Positions 45,288-54,031 of a stretch of DNA of 64,000 nt are shown one piece after another (within the stretch, counting starts at the first letter, position 1; each line of letters starts with the position of its first letter). The notes under the pieces were generated by a model, which saw only the letters and a list, made by a program, of their open reading frames with translations, searched no databases and was not told the DNA's origin. Source of the stretch: Anaerolineales bacterium (GTDB lineage Bacteria; Chloroflexota; Anaerolineae; 4572-78; J111); NCBI GenBank assembly GCA_020634935.1, contig JACKAT010000023.1, positions 14,317 through 78,316 on the forward strand, written 5' to 3'. The translations under genes and the position numbers were made by a program.

Positions 45288-46352
45288 ATGGGAATTGTAC
45301 TTGTTACAGGATCCGCTGGATTGATTGGCTCAGAGGCCGTTCGTTTTTTCTGTGAACGCGATTTTGTAGTGGTTGGCATCGATAACGATCTGCGCAGAGT
45401 TTTCTTTGGGGCCGATGCCTCCACCCAATGGAACCGGCAGCGCCTGCAAGAGCTTTATGGTGATCAATACATCCATTATAGCCTTGATATTCGTGATAAC
45501 GAAGCTATGGGCCAATTGTTCTCAACCTATGGTTCAGATATTGACCTGATTATTCATACCGCGGCCCAACCTTCTCACGATTGGGCGGCCAAAGAGCCGT
45601 TTACCGATTTTACCGTCAATGCCAACGGCACGTTAGTTCTGTTGGAAAATACGCGCCACTATTGCCCGGAGGCGGTTTTTATCTTTTGCTCAACCAATAA
45701 AGTGTACGGCGATAACCCCAATTTGCTGCCGCTGATAGAATGTGAACGTCGTTGGGAAATTGACCCAAGCCATAGATTTAAGAATGGTATTGATGAAACT
45801 ATGAGTGTTGACGCCTGCAAACATTCGTTATTTGGCGCGTCAAAACTGGCGGCGGATGTATTGGTTCAAGAGTATGGTCGTTACTTTGGAATCAAGACCG
45901 CGGCTTTTCGCGGGGGGTGTTTAACCGGCCCCAGCCATTCCGGGACCGAACTTCATGGGTTTCTCTCCTACCTGATGAAATGTACGATGACCGGGAATCA
46001 TTACTCGATTTATGGGTACAAGGGTAAGCAAGTCCGCGATAATATTCATAGCTATGATTTAGTCAACGCCTTTTATCATTTTTATCAACAGCCCCGAGTT
46101 GGGGAAGTTTACAACATTGGCGGTAGTCGTTTTAGCAACTGTTCGATGTTAGAAGCCATTGATCTATGCCAGACTATTACCGGCAAAAAGCTTGACTGGA
46201 GCTACCAGGAAACAAATCGAATTGGCGATCACATTTGGTGGATTGGTGATATCAGTAAATTTAAGGGTCATTATCCTGAATGGGATTTAACTTATTCAGT
46301 GCCAGATATTCTAACAGAAATCTTTAATCAAAATAGTAGTCGTTGGCTTTAG
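45288..46352 (+). CDS. NAD-dependent epimerase/dehydratase (CDP-paratose 2-epimerase-like SDR)
   Basis: The 354-residue extended SDR has VTGSAGLIGSEAVRFF (NAD loop at 6-21), IDNDLRR (acidic end of beta 2, so NAD rather than NADP), HTAAQPSHDWA and FCSTNKVYGDNPN. The latter two are typical of the CDP-tyvelose/paratose 2-epimerase group. The catalytic YxxxK appears as SLFGASKLAAD with Phe where Tyr is expected; I believe this is usual in this subgroup, which may use another residue. It probably makes a nucleotide sugar for the operon's GTs. AAGGGA precedes the ATG. Confidence 0.85.
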   Translation: MGIVLVTGSAGLIGSEAVRFFCERDFVVVGIDNDLRRVFFGADASTQWNRQRLQELYGDQYIHYSLDIRDNEAMGQLFSTYGSDIDLIIHTAAQPSHDWAAKEPFTDFTVNANGTLVLLENTRHYCPEAVFIFCSTNKVYGDNPNLLPLIECERRWEIDPSHRFKNGIDETMSVDACKHSLFGASKLAADVLVQEYGRYFGIKTAAFRGGCLTGPSHSGTELHGFLSYLMKCTMTGNHYSIYGYKGKQVRDNIHSYDLVNAFYHFYQQPRVGEVYNIGGSRFSNCSMLEAIDLCQTITGKKLDWSYQETNRIGDHIWWIGDISKFKGHYPEWDLTYSVPDILTEIFNQNSSRWL

Positions 46353-46366
46353 AAAGGTAGGAGATC

Positions 46367-47944
46367 ATGAGCTTAGAAATGTTATCCACGGAGACGCCGG
46401 TCAAGATCGTCAACCGACCTGCTTTCATCACCACAGAACAGACCCAGACTATTGAGACGTTGGGGATTCGTGAGCAGTTCCGAGACGATTATTGGCGAAA
46501 ACGAGATCCCATTTATGATGATCGCTTACTATGGCGAGCCTTTAGCCTACGACACATCGTTCACCTGGTCCCCGGCCAAACGATTTTAGAGTTAGGGGCC
46601 GGTCAAGGCTACTTTACCCGCCAATTGTCTAAGGTTTCGCGCGGTGAAAACCCTATCACAGCAGTAACGTTTCGAGCCGACCAAAAGCAGCCGCAAGATC
46701 TGCCGCCGGGGATCGAATACCTTAATGTTTCATCTTTACCGGGTGAATTAAACGACCGGCGTTTCGATTTTGTGGTAGCGATGGATCTGCTGGATAAACG
46801 TAACAGTGCCTGGTTTCTTCAAAATGTATATAAACTGCTCAAGCCGGGTGGTCAGGTGATTTTTTATGAAAGTAATCCCTGGAATGTTATGCTCCAATTA
46901 CGCCGGGCCATAACCAAATATTCGGTACAAAGAGACCCCCGAAGTTTGTTGAGCCGGCCCGATCTCTACGAACTGATGTCGGAAGTGGGCTTTGTTCGAG
47001 TGTTTGCTGTGTACAATGACTTTGTCTACGCGCCCTTGAATCGCCCGCTTATCTGGTTTTTGCGCAACCTCTCTATTCTGCTCGAAAACGCGCCCGTTAT
47101 TCGGACCTTGGCCGGCTCTATCTTAATTCATGCCCAAAAACCACCGCGACAGGTAGAACAAGTCAAGGTCTCTTTGTGCGAGCATACCCAACTGCACCGG
47201 GCGATTTCGGTGGTCATCCCCTGTCACAATGAAGAGATGAATATCGAACCGCTTATTTCTCAGTTAAAAAACTTTTATGGCGAATATATTCACGAAATCA
47301 TTCCGGTTGATGATAACAGTCGTGATAATACGGCGGAAGTTATCCGCCGGCTGGCCGCTGAAGACCCAACTATTAAGCCGGTGTTCCGTACACCGCCCAA
47401 CGGGGTCGGTAGGGCAATTGCCGATGGGTATCGGGCCGCCACCGGACGGTTTGTGCTTTCGATGGATTGCGACTTCCAGCACCTTTTGCCGGAGATACGA
47501 GATATGTTTGATGCGGCCACCCAAGGCTATGATGTCGTTATCGGCAGCCGGTTTTCACGCCACAGCGTTCTACTTAACTACCCGTTTCAGAAAATTGTGG
47601 CCAATCGGGCCTTTCATACGCTGGCTCAATTAATGCTGTGGCGACGATTTCGCGATCTAACCAATAATCTTAAACTGATGCGCCGGGAGGTGGTAGAGAA
47701 ACTGCCGTTGACCCAACCCCATTTTTCAGTGAATGCCGAGACGGGGCTGCTGCCTCTGCTAATGGGATATTCGGTTAAAGAAGTGCCCATATCTTGGATT
47801 AACCGCACACCTGATATGGGGGTGTCATCCTTCCGGTTGGCTAAAGTGGGGGGCGGTTATTGGCACGTTTTGCTTCAACAGTGGCGAAAAAAAATCTCAA
47901 CATTTTTAACCAAGTCTGAGCATCAGGATAAAGCGGGATGGTAA
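46367..47944 (+). CDS. SAM methyltransferase fused to a DPM1-like GT2
   Basis: The 525-residue fusion has a class I methyltransferase in residues about 40-240: PGQTILELGAGQGYFTRQL as SAM motif I and FDFVVAMDLLDK as motif II. Residues about 278-525 are a GT2 of the polyprenyl-phosphate mannose/glucose synthase type: AISVVIPCHNEEMNIEPLIS, VDDNSRDNTAEVIR, MDCDFQHLLPEI (DxD), VIGSRF. There are no C-terminal membrane helices. It probably makes a polyprenyl-phosphate sugar, fitting the two GT-C-like membrane proteins encoded next. The methyltransferase may modify the same sugar or a chain end. AGGAG precedes the ATG; it overlaps the next gene by 7 bases. Confidence 0.87.
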   Translation: MSLEMLSTETPVKIVNRPAFITTEQTQTIETLGIREQFRDDYWRKRDPIYDDRLLWRAFSLRHIVHLVPGQTILELGAGQGYFTRQLSKVSRGENPITAVTFRADQKQPQDLPPGIEYLNVSSLPGELNDRRFDFVVAMDLLDKRNSAWFLQNVYKLLKPGGQVIFYESNPWNVMLQLRRAITKYSVQRDPRSLLSRPDLYELMSEVGFVRVFAVYNDFVYAPLNRPLIWFLRNLSILLENAPVIRTLAGSILIHAQKPPRQVEQVKVSLCEHTQLHRAISVVIPCHNEEMNIEPLISQLKNFYGEYIHEIIPVDDNSRDNTAEVIRRLAAEDPTIKPVFRTPPNGVGRAIADGYRAATGRFVLSMDCDFQHLLPEIRDMFDAATQGYDVVIGSRFSRHSVLLNYPFQKIVANRAFHTLAQLMLWRRFRDLTNNLKLMRREVVEKLPLTQPHFSVNAETGLLPLLMGYSVKEVPISWINRTPDMGVSSFRLAKVGGGYWHVLLQQWRKKISTFLTKSEHQDKAGW

Positions 47945-49920
47945 GCCTATTTAAACGATGGCATAGATTTAGAGAGTCGGATTATGGTGCGCAGATTTTT
48001 GTGTGGGGCGTATGGCTAATTATGGCAGCCTCAGCCGTATTTGTCTTGGTTAAATCGGGTCGGACAGTTCTCCTCAATGAAGATTGGTGGTTGGTTCCTC
48101 CGCTGACCGGGAATGAGCCTGATCTGCTAGGTTGGCTTTGGAATCAGAATAGTGAACATCGTATTCCGGTTCCTCGCCTTATCTTATTAGCGCTCTTGAA
48201 AATTTCCGAAGGAGACATTCGGGCCGGCATGGCTTTTAATGTTACAGTCTTGAGCGCTGTCGCTTTTTTACTCATTTTAGCCGCCCGAAAAATACGCGGC
48301 GGCCAGACTAGGTTTGCAGATGCCTTCTTTCCTTTGATTCTGATTCATTTAGGCAATGCCGAGAATCTCTACTGGAGCTGGCAGCTTACCCAGGTTGTCC
48401 CTAGCGTTTTGACTTGCGTTATTCTGTTAGTTTTGGTAACTGACCCGTTGTTAACAACTCCACGGTATACTTTAGTCAGCAGCGTTACACTAATATTGCT
48501 TCCATTGAGTGGCTCTCATGCGTTGATATTTGCACCCGCTATTGCTCTATGGTTTAGTTTTCTGGCTATTAGACACTGGCGTGGGGTAAAGGCGCAGCCG
48601 CGTTGGATCAGCGGTTTTCTTATTGCCTCGGCTTTAATGTCCCTTTTGCTGACCGGGTTGCACTTCGTTACTTATCACCGTCCGGATTGGCGCCCTCCTG
48701 ATCCAACTCTCCCTGCCGCATTCGAAACCGCCATAAAATTTTTGGCATTGGGTTTAGGCCCGGCAGTGAGAGACGCTTGGACATTGCCCATAGGGATTAT
48801 GGTTACGGTCTTTGGAGGAGCTACCCTTATGGGTATTCTGGCATTTTTTCGAGACCCGGCGCCTGAAAAATTACGCGCCTTTGGTCTATTGCTGTTCTTT
48901 AGTAACTTCATTCTCTTGGCATTAGCAACCGGCTGGAGTCGTGCTACAGCGATTCAAACGGTCTACGGCGTGTATCCGCTTCGATATGTGACTATGGCTG
49001 TTCCAGGGTTTTTAACTGCATTTTTTCTGTGGGAGCTTTATGGTCCCACCAGAGTAAAAGTCATTGTTTTAAGCGGTTTAATGGGGGTAATGGGTTTCCT
49101 ACTTCCGGCTAATACCAATCAGGGGTTGGGGTGGCTCTACTGGTTCGCCGATAAAGATGTAGCCTTTGAACAAGATTTATTATCTGGCACGCCTGCCACA
49201 ATTTTAGCCGAGCGATATCGGGATCTTCTTTTACACTACAGAGAACCCGATGAGATTGCTGGTTATATGCGCATGCTACGCGATGCAGATGTGGGGATTT
49301 TTTCGAAAATGGTAGAAGATGATCCCAGTTTTACTGCACCGTTAAACCCTGACATAACGCCGACAGCCGATAGACCAAATGCCGAAGGTTTAGTCTCCCC
49401 CGATAGTTCTAAGTTAATCACCTATGAAATTCGGTACACTATTCCCCCGGCGTCTAAGGTTTATCTTGTATGGGGAGTTAATAATTGGCAGCTTATACCC
49501 GAATCCCTACGTCCAGAGTGGACAGAGATCAATGGCAACGTTATGTATACTGCCATGCCTGCCGAAGATGATACGTTTACGGTTAAGATTAGAGTGCCTG
49601 TTGGCACAACGGTCGATTATGGATTTTTGATTGCAGAAAAACGGGGTTTTTATAATCATATTTGGCCCACCTCTGCCGATTGGGATTGGAACGGCGATCA
49701 AGGGTATCAAATTGTGGCTTTAGAAGACGGCATTACTGAAGTGAAACCCCCATTAGCCTTAAGTGGGTATCTTTTTAGTATCAATTTTGGTCGACAAATT
49801 TTGTTAGCTATGGTCATTTGGGGGGGGATAACTTTTGTTTTGGGGTTTCGCACACCATCTGACTATTTTCAACAACTGTTGGGGCAACGTATATTGGTGC
49901 CGAGAATAGATAATAGATAA
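47938..49920 (+). CDS. GT-C-like polytopic membrane protein with one WG-domain
   Basis: The 660-residue protein has about ten helices (residues 20-400). The first outer loop reads LNEDWWLVPPLTGNE and then QNSEHRIPVPRLILL, an acidic loop like GT-C glycosyltransferases, though I cannot name a family. A soluble stretch (about 405-493) leads to a beta domain at about 494-600 (YLVWGVNNW; NGNVMYTAM; RVPVGTTVDYGFLI). One last helix follows (about 619-637). GT-C topology puts the domain on the outer side. The next gene is a clear paralogue with two copies of the domain. The probable job is transfer from a polyprenyl-phosphate sugar onto the exported chain, with the domain holding the chain. Confidence 0.75.
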   Translation: MVSLFKRWHRFRESDYGAQIFVWGVWLIMAASAVFVLVKSGRTVLLNEDWWLVPPLTGNEPDLLGWLWNQNSEHRIPVPRLILLALLKISEGDIRAGMAFNVTVLSAVAFLLILAARKIRGGQTRFADAFFPLILIHLGNAENLYWSWQLTQVVPSVLTCVILLVLVTDPLLTTPRYTLVSSVTLILLPLSGSHALIFAPAIALWFSFLAIRHWRGVKAQPRWISGFLIASALMSLLLTGLHFVTYHRPDWRPPDPTLPAAFETAIKFLALGLGPAVRDAWTLPIGIMVTVFGGATLMGILAFFRDPAPEKLRAFGLLLFFSNFILLALATGWSRATAIQTVYGVYPLRYVTMAVPGFLTAFFLWELYGPTRVKVIVLSGLMGVMGFLLPANTNQGLGWLYWFADKDVAFEQDLLSGTPATILAERYRDLLLHYREPDEIAGYMRMLRDADVGIFSKMVEDDPSFTAPLNPDITPTADRPNAEGLVSPDSSKLITYEIRYTIPPASKVYLVWGVNNWQLIPESLRPEWTEINGNVMYTAMPAEDDTFTVKIRVPVGTTVDYGFLIAEKRGFYNHIWPTSADWDWNGDQGYQIVALEDGITEVKPPLALSGYLFSINFGRQILLAMVIWGGITFVLGFRTPSDYFQQLLGQRILVPRIDNR

Positions 49921-49983
49921 CTTAGAAATAATTACACCTAGGAACATCAGGTCAGTTGACCCGCTGGTGGAAAGTATAATGAA

Positions 49984-52275
49984 ATGACAATGAGTATAAT
50001 GAAGCGATTACCTATGACTCGGCAGCAGGCCGGATCGATAAATCGATCACTAGTTGATCGAGGAGCCAGCGCCTTTGTGTGGAGTATTTGGTTAGTTATG
50101 CTGCTGATTGCGTTGATCTTTCTTGTCAGAGATACCTACAATATTCCATTCAGCGAAGATTGGTGGTTGGTTCCTCCTTTAACAGGACATGAGCCGAACC
50201 TGCTCCAATGGTTATGGGCTCAAAATAATGAGCATCGTATTCCGTTTCCGCGTCTTATTTTGCTGTTACTCCTCAAAGCAACCCACGGCGACTTCCGTAC
50301 TGGTATGTTGTTAAACATAGTGGTCTTAAGTTCACTGGCCTTTGTTTCTATCCTGGTCGTCCGGTATATTCGTGGTGGTCGCACCAGCTACGCCGATGCT
50401 TTTTTCCCGATTGCCTTACTTCATCTGGGAAATTGGGAAAATATGTATTGGAGTTGGCAGTTTACCCAGATCTTACCGACCGTCTTAACCTGTGCCATTC
50501 TTCTGGTGATAGTGAGTGTGCGCCATCTGTATACCTGGGAAAAAGCCATTATTGCCGGAACATCGCTGATATTGTTACCGTTAAGTGGAGCCAATGGACT
50601 TATTTTTGTGCCAGGACTGGCTTTGTGGCTGAGTTATAGTGGGGTTCGCCAGTGGCGTCTGGGTGAGGGGCGCAGTGAAAAATGGATCGGGGCTTTTTTG
50701 GTCGGCATGGCTGTGGTTGCCCTTGCTCTTACCGGTTTATATTTCGTTGGTTATCAAAGTCCACCTCACGACACCCCTAACCCCACGTTTACGGCAGCGT
50801 TGTGGGCATCATTACAGTTTTTAGCTTTAGGCTTTGGACCGGTTGCTAGAACGTCTTGGATACTATCAACGATTACTATTTTCGGGTTGTTAACCATCAG
50901 TGCCGGTGTTTTAGTATTCAATATTGTCCGCTTAGAGCATCGTCAGCGATATCGGGCTTTGGGCGTTCTTGTTTTTTTAGGCAATATGATGCTCTTTGCG
51001 CTGGCTATAGGTTGGGGGCGAGCGGAAGTGCTTCATCTGCCGGTCTGGGGGGGCATCTGGCCGACTCGCTATGTCCTTTTGGCGGTGCCCGCTTTATTCA
51101 CCGCCTATTTTATTTGGGAGCTTTATGCCCCTGCTCAGATTGGTAAGTCATTGCGGTGGTTCGTTTTTGGGGGGATGTTATTATTAATACCGCTCAATAC
51201 GGTTCACGGTTTTTGGTGGCAGAAATGGTATGCAGCCGGAGCAGAGGCCCTGGAGCAAGATTTGCGGAAGGGGCTGCCGCTAGACACAGTAGCTAACCGT
51301 AATCGAGAATTTCTTTTCCGTTGGATGGACTCAAACTTTGATAGATTGCGTATGTTGCGAGATGCCCACGTCGGCTTGTTTGCCAATATTGTTCCTGATC
51401 CGGTTGAGACAGAAGCGCCTGTAGATGACGCTATGGTTTCTAGTGTATCCCTCTCCAAGGCTTCTCTAAATAATTCAACTAATTTCTCATTGATCACTCA
51501 GGAATTTCATTATAACATGTCTCAGGCCTCGGCAGTAGAATTAGTTTGGGGGGTTAACGGTTGGCAGCCTTTGCCGGATCTGCTTTGGCCGGCGGGGACA
51601 AATGTGATAGACAATGTGATGCATACCCCTATGACTCAAGAAGGGGATACGTTTATCGCTAAAGTTGAGGTGCCGGTAAACTCAACCCTGGACTACTGCT
51701 TTCTTTTGACAAAAAGCGAATCCTTTGACATTACTTGGCCTATGTGTGATGGCAATTATCAAGAGATACCCTCAAATGATAACCTGGTCGAAATAAATTC
51801 ACGATTAAGTATTACCTTAAATACCCAAGAAATACGTTATATCAGGCCAGAAGCCTCTGAAGTGAAGCTGATTTGGGGTGTAAACGATTGGAAACCTATG
51901 CCGGAAGCACTATGGCCGGCGGGGACAGAAGTTAGAAATAATATTATGTACACGCCTATGACCAAAGTAGGCGACGCTTTTGTCGTTAAAGTTGAAGTAC
52001 CGGCCAATACCGCCTTTCAATATGGTTTTCAAATTACGAAAAGACAAGGCCTCTTTGATATCATCTATCCTGTCTGGGATGGCAACTATCAAAATATGCC
52101 AACAGATGATGATACTATAGAGGTGGTGGGCGGCATCACTCTTTTGAGTGACGTATCCGATGCTTTAGCCTATAAATTATACTTTTTGGCCGGCGGCGTC
52201 ACTTTGCTAAGTGTATGGCTTGCTAATTTCTTCATTTTTGGATTTTTCAAGGATATAGATGGTTCGCCGGCCTAG
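49984..52275 (+). CDS. Paralogous GT-C-like membrane protein with two WG-domains
   Basis: The 763 residues are strongly similar to the preceding gene product across the membrane part: EDWWLVPPLTG, EHRIPFPRLILL, ADAFFPIALLHLGN, YWSWQFTQ. A tandem gene duplication is therefore certain. It differs in carrying two tandem WG-domains (about 504-604, VELVWGVNGWQPLP; and 612-716, VKLIWGVNDWKPMP) before the terminal helix (about 732-755). Each shows the core WGVNxW, N-x-[VI]-M-[YH]-T-P-M and a Y-x-F strand. It overlaps the start of the Wzm gene by 17 bases, so the three membrane proteins are translationally linked. Confidence 0.76.
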   Translation: MTMSIMKRLPMTRQQAGSINRSLVDRGASAFVWSIWLVMLLIALIFLVRDTYNIPFSEDWWLVPPLTGHEPNLLQWLWAQNNEHRIPFPRLILLLLLKATHGDFRTGMLLNIVVLSSLAFVSILVVRYIRGGRTSYADAFFPIALLHLGNWENMYWSWQFTQILPTVLTCAILLVIVSVRHLYTWEKAIIAGTSLILLPLSGANGLIFVPGLALWLSYSGVRQWRLGEGRSEKWIGAFLVGMAVVALALTGLYFVGYQSPPHDTPNPTFTAALWASLQFLALGFGPVARTSWILSTITIFGLLTISAGVLVFNIVRLEHRQRYRALGVLVFLGNMMLFALAIGWGRAEVLHLPVWGGIWPTRYVLLAVPALFTAYFIWELYAPAQIGKSLRWFVFGGMLLLIPLNTVHGFWWQKWYAAGAEALEQDLRKGLPLDTVANRNREFLFRWMDSNFDRLRMLRDAHVGLFANIVPDPVETEAPVDDAMVSSVSLSKASLNNSTNFSLITQEFHYNMSQASAVELVWGVNGWQPLPDLLWPAGTNVIDNVMHTPMTQEGDTFIAKVEVPVNSTLDYCFLLTKSESFDITWPMCDGNYQEIPSNDNLVEINSRLSITLNTQEIRYIRPEASEVKLIWGVNDWKPMPEALWPAGTEVRNNIMYTPMTKVGDAFVVKVEVPANTAFQYGFQITKRQGLFDIIYPVWDGNYQNMPTDDDTIEVVGGITLLSDVSDALAYKLYFLAGGVTLLSVWLANFFIFGFFKDIDGSPA

Positions 52276-54031
52276 ATTTTGTCACCTATGGAGGCTTCAA
52301 CGAAAGCCAGTGATTGAAATGTATCGACAACGATTTTACCCTAGATTATTTAAAGCTCAACCCAGTCGGCCCCGTTACAGCGCTGCGCTAGCCCGCTGGT
52401 TGCTGAGCGGCTTATGGGGGCTGCTGATATCCTTTTTTATCCAGCCTGGCCCACTTTTTGCCGCCAACGCTCCTATTAGGTTAGAGATCGATTACCATAT
52501 GCCCGAAGCCGGTGAAGTTTTCCTGGTCTGGGGCATCGACGGTTGGCAGCCCCTGCCCAACGAACAGCTTCCCCCAAGAACTATGCTAGAAAATGGGGTT
52601 ATGCACACACCCATGACGCGTAATGGCGATATGTTTCAGGCCCAAATTGAAGTACCAGCGGGGGTTACGCTTGACTATGGTTTTCAAATAAGGTCAACCC
52701 AAAGTGGCATCCCTATCGATTGGGTTTGGGATGGCGATTATACTAAAATGGTTTCAGAAAATAGCCTTATTGAGGCTACTGCCGATTTTGATCTGATCAG
52801 CCCCCAAGAAATTCAGTATCATCAGCCCGATGCCGGAGCGGTTTTTCTTGTGTGGGGCGTCAATGGTTGGGCGTCCGTTCCAGAGGCTTTACGCCCCCCC
52901 GACACGAACTTAAAAGATAACGTTATGTATACCAGGATGACGCGGCAGGGAGAGGTGTTTGTAACCAAGATACAAGCTCCCGGTAAAGCCACCATTGACT
53001 ATAATTTTTTGGTAACCCAGACAAAGGCGGGGACACCTATCGAAGTTTGGGAAGCCGATAACTCCAATGACTTTCATACCACACTTCCCCAACGTCATAT
53101 CATTGATGTCGAATCAAAACTGGATCTATCTGATCTCGATGCCGCTACCCCATTTGCTCCGATTATTCTGCCAGTTTTGATTAGTCTTAGTCTTATCCTA
53201 ACCGTAAGTACCACATTTTTTATCAAAAGTAACGCTGGTTTGGATAAATTCATCTCATCGACACAATTCCGGCGATTAATTTACCTACGTGATTTGCTGC
53301 GAGAGATGGTCGCCCGCGATATGAAACTTCGCTATAAACGCTCTATTTTAGGCGTTGCCTGGTCGCTGATCAATCCCTTAGTTCAATTACTCGTGCTTCA
53401 ACTTATTTTTGGCGTAGTTTTAAATCTGGATATTCCCAATTATTCGGTTTTTCTGTTTACAGGGCTGTTGGTTTGGACCTGGTTTCAATCGGGCTTATTT
53501 AGTGCAGCCGGGGTAATTGTTGATAATCCCGATTTAATCAAGCGACCGGGTTTTCCCGTGGCTATTTTACCAATTGTCACGGTAACAACTCATCTGGTAC
53601 ATTTTCTATTGGCCTTGCCCATCCTATTTGGATTTCTCATTTTTAGTGGGGTTCAAGTAACTACTGTGGTTTTGGTTCTACCGCTGATTATCTTACTACA
53701 GTTTTTACTAACCCTCAGTTTATCTTATTTTGTGGCTGCCGCCCACGTTAATTTTCGTGACACCCAATATCTTTTGGGTATAATTCTTTTGTTGGGGTTT
53801 TATTTGTCCCCTATTTTTTATAATATTAGCGTCATTCCTGAATCGTATCGATGGTTGTATTATCTAAATCCTATGGTAAGTTTAATTGAGTCTTATCGGA
53901 CAGTTTTAATGCAAGGCCAATTACCGAGTTTGCTGCCATCGTTTATCCTCTTGGGGATGTCGCTTGTTATTTTGATCTTGGGCCACAGTATTTTTACCCG
54001 AGTAAGTTATAAATTTGTTGAGGAAATTTAG
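52259..54031 (+). CDS. wzm: Wzm-type ABC-2 polysaccharide exporter permease with two N-terminal WG-domains
   Basis: In this 590-residue protein, residues about 330-590 are a complete Wzm/TagG-type permease: YLRDLLREMVARDMKLRYKR amphipathic start, SILGVAWSLINPLVQLLVLQ, six helices, YWLYYLNPM-like RWLYYLNPMVSLIESYR. Ahead of it lies an extra 330 residues. These are an Arg-rich cytosolic tail, a signal-anchor-like segment (about 46-70), two WG-domains (about 72-178 and 180-292) and a helix (about 300-320) that brings the chain back to the cytosol for the permease. The domains should face outside. Ordinary Wzm proteins are near 260 residues. AAGGA precedes the ATG at 52259. The ATPase gene starts at the next base after the stop. 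Confidence 0.88.
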   Translation: MVRRPRFCHLWRLQRKPVIEMYRQRFYPRLFKAQPSRPRYSAALARWLLSGLWGLLISFFIQPGPLFAANAPIRLEIDYHMPEAGEVFLVWGIDGWQPLPNEQLPPRTMLENGVMHTPMTRNGDMFQAQIEVPAGVTLDYGFQIRSTQSGIPIDWVWDGDYTKMVSENSLIEATADFDLISPQEIQYHQPDAGAVFLVWGVNGWASVPEALRPPDTNLKDNVMYTRMTRQGEVFVTKIQAPGKATIDYNFLVTQTKAGTPIEVWEADNSNDFHTTLPQRHIIDVESKLDLSDLDAATPFAPIILPVLISLSLILTVSTTFFIKSNAGLDKFISSTQFRRLIYLRDLLREMVARDMKLRYKRSILGVAWSLINPLVQLLVLQLIFGVVLNLDIPNYSVFLFTGLLVWTWFQSGLFSAAGVIVDNPDLIKRPGFPVAILPIVTVTTHLVHFLLALPILFGFLIFSGVQVTTVVLVLPLIILLQFLLTLSLSYFVAAAHVNFRDTQYLLGIILLLGFYLSPIFYNISVIPESYRWLYYLNPMVSLIESYRTVLMQGQLPSLLPSFILLGMSLVILILGHSIFTRVSYKFVEEI

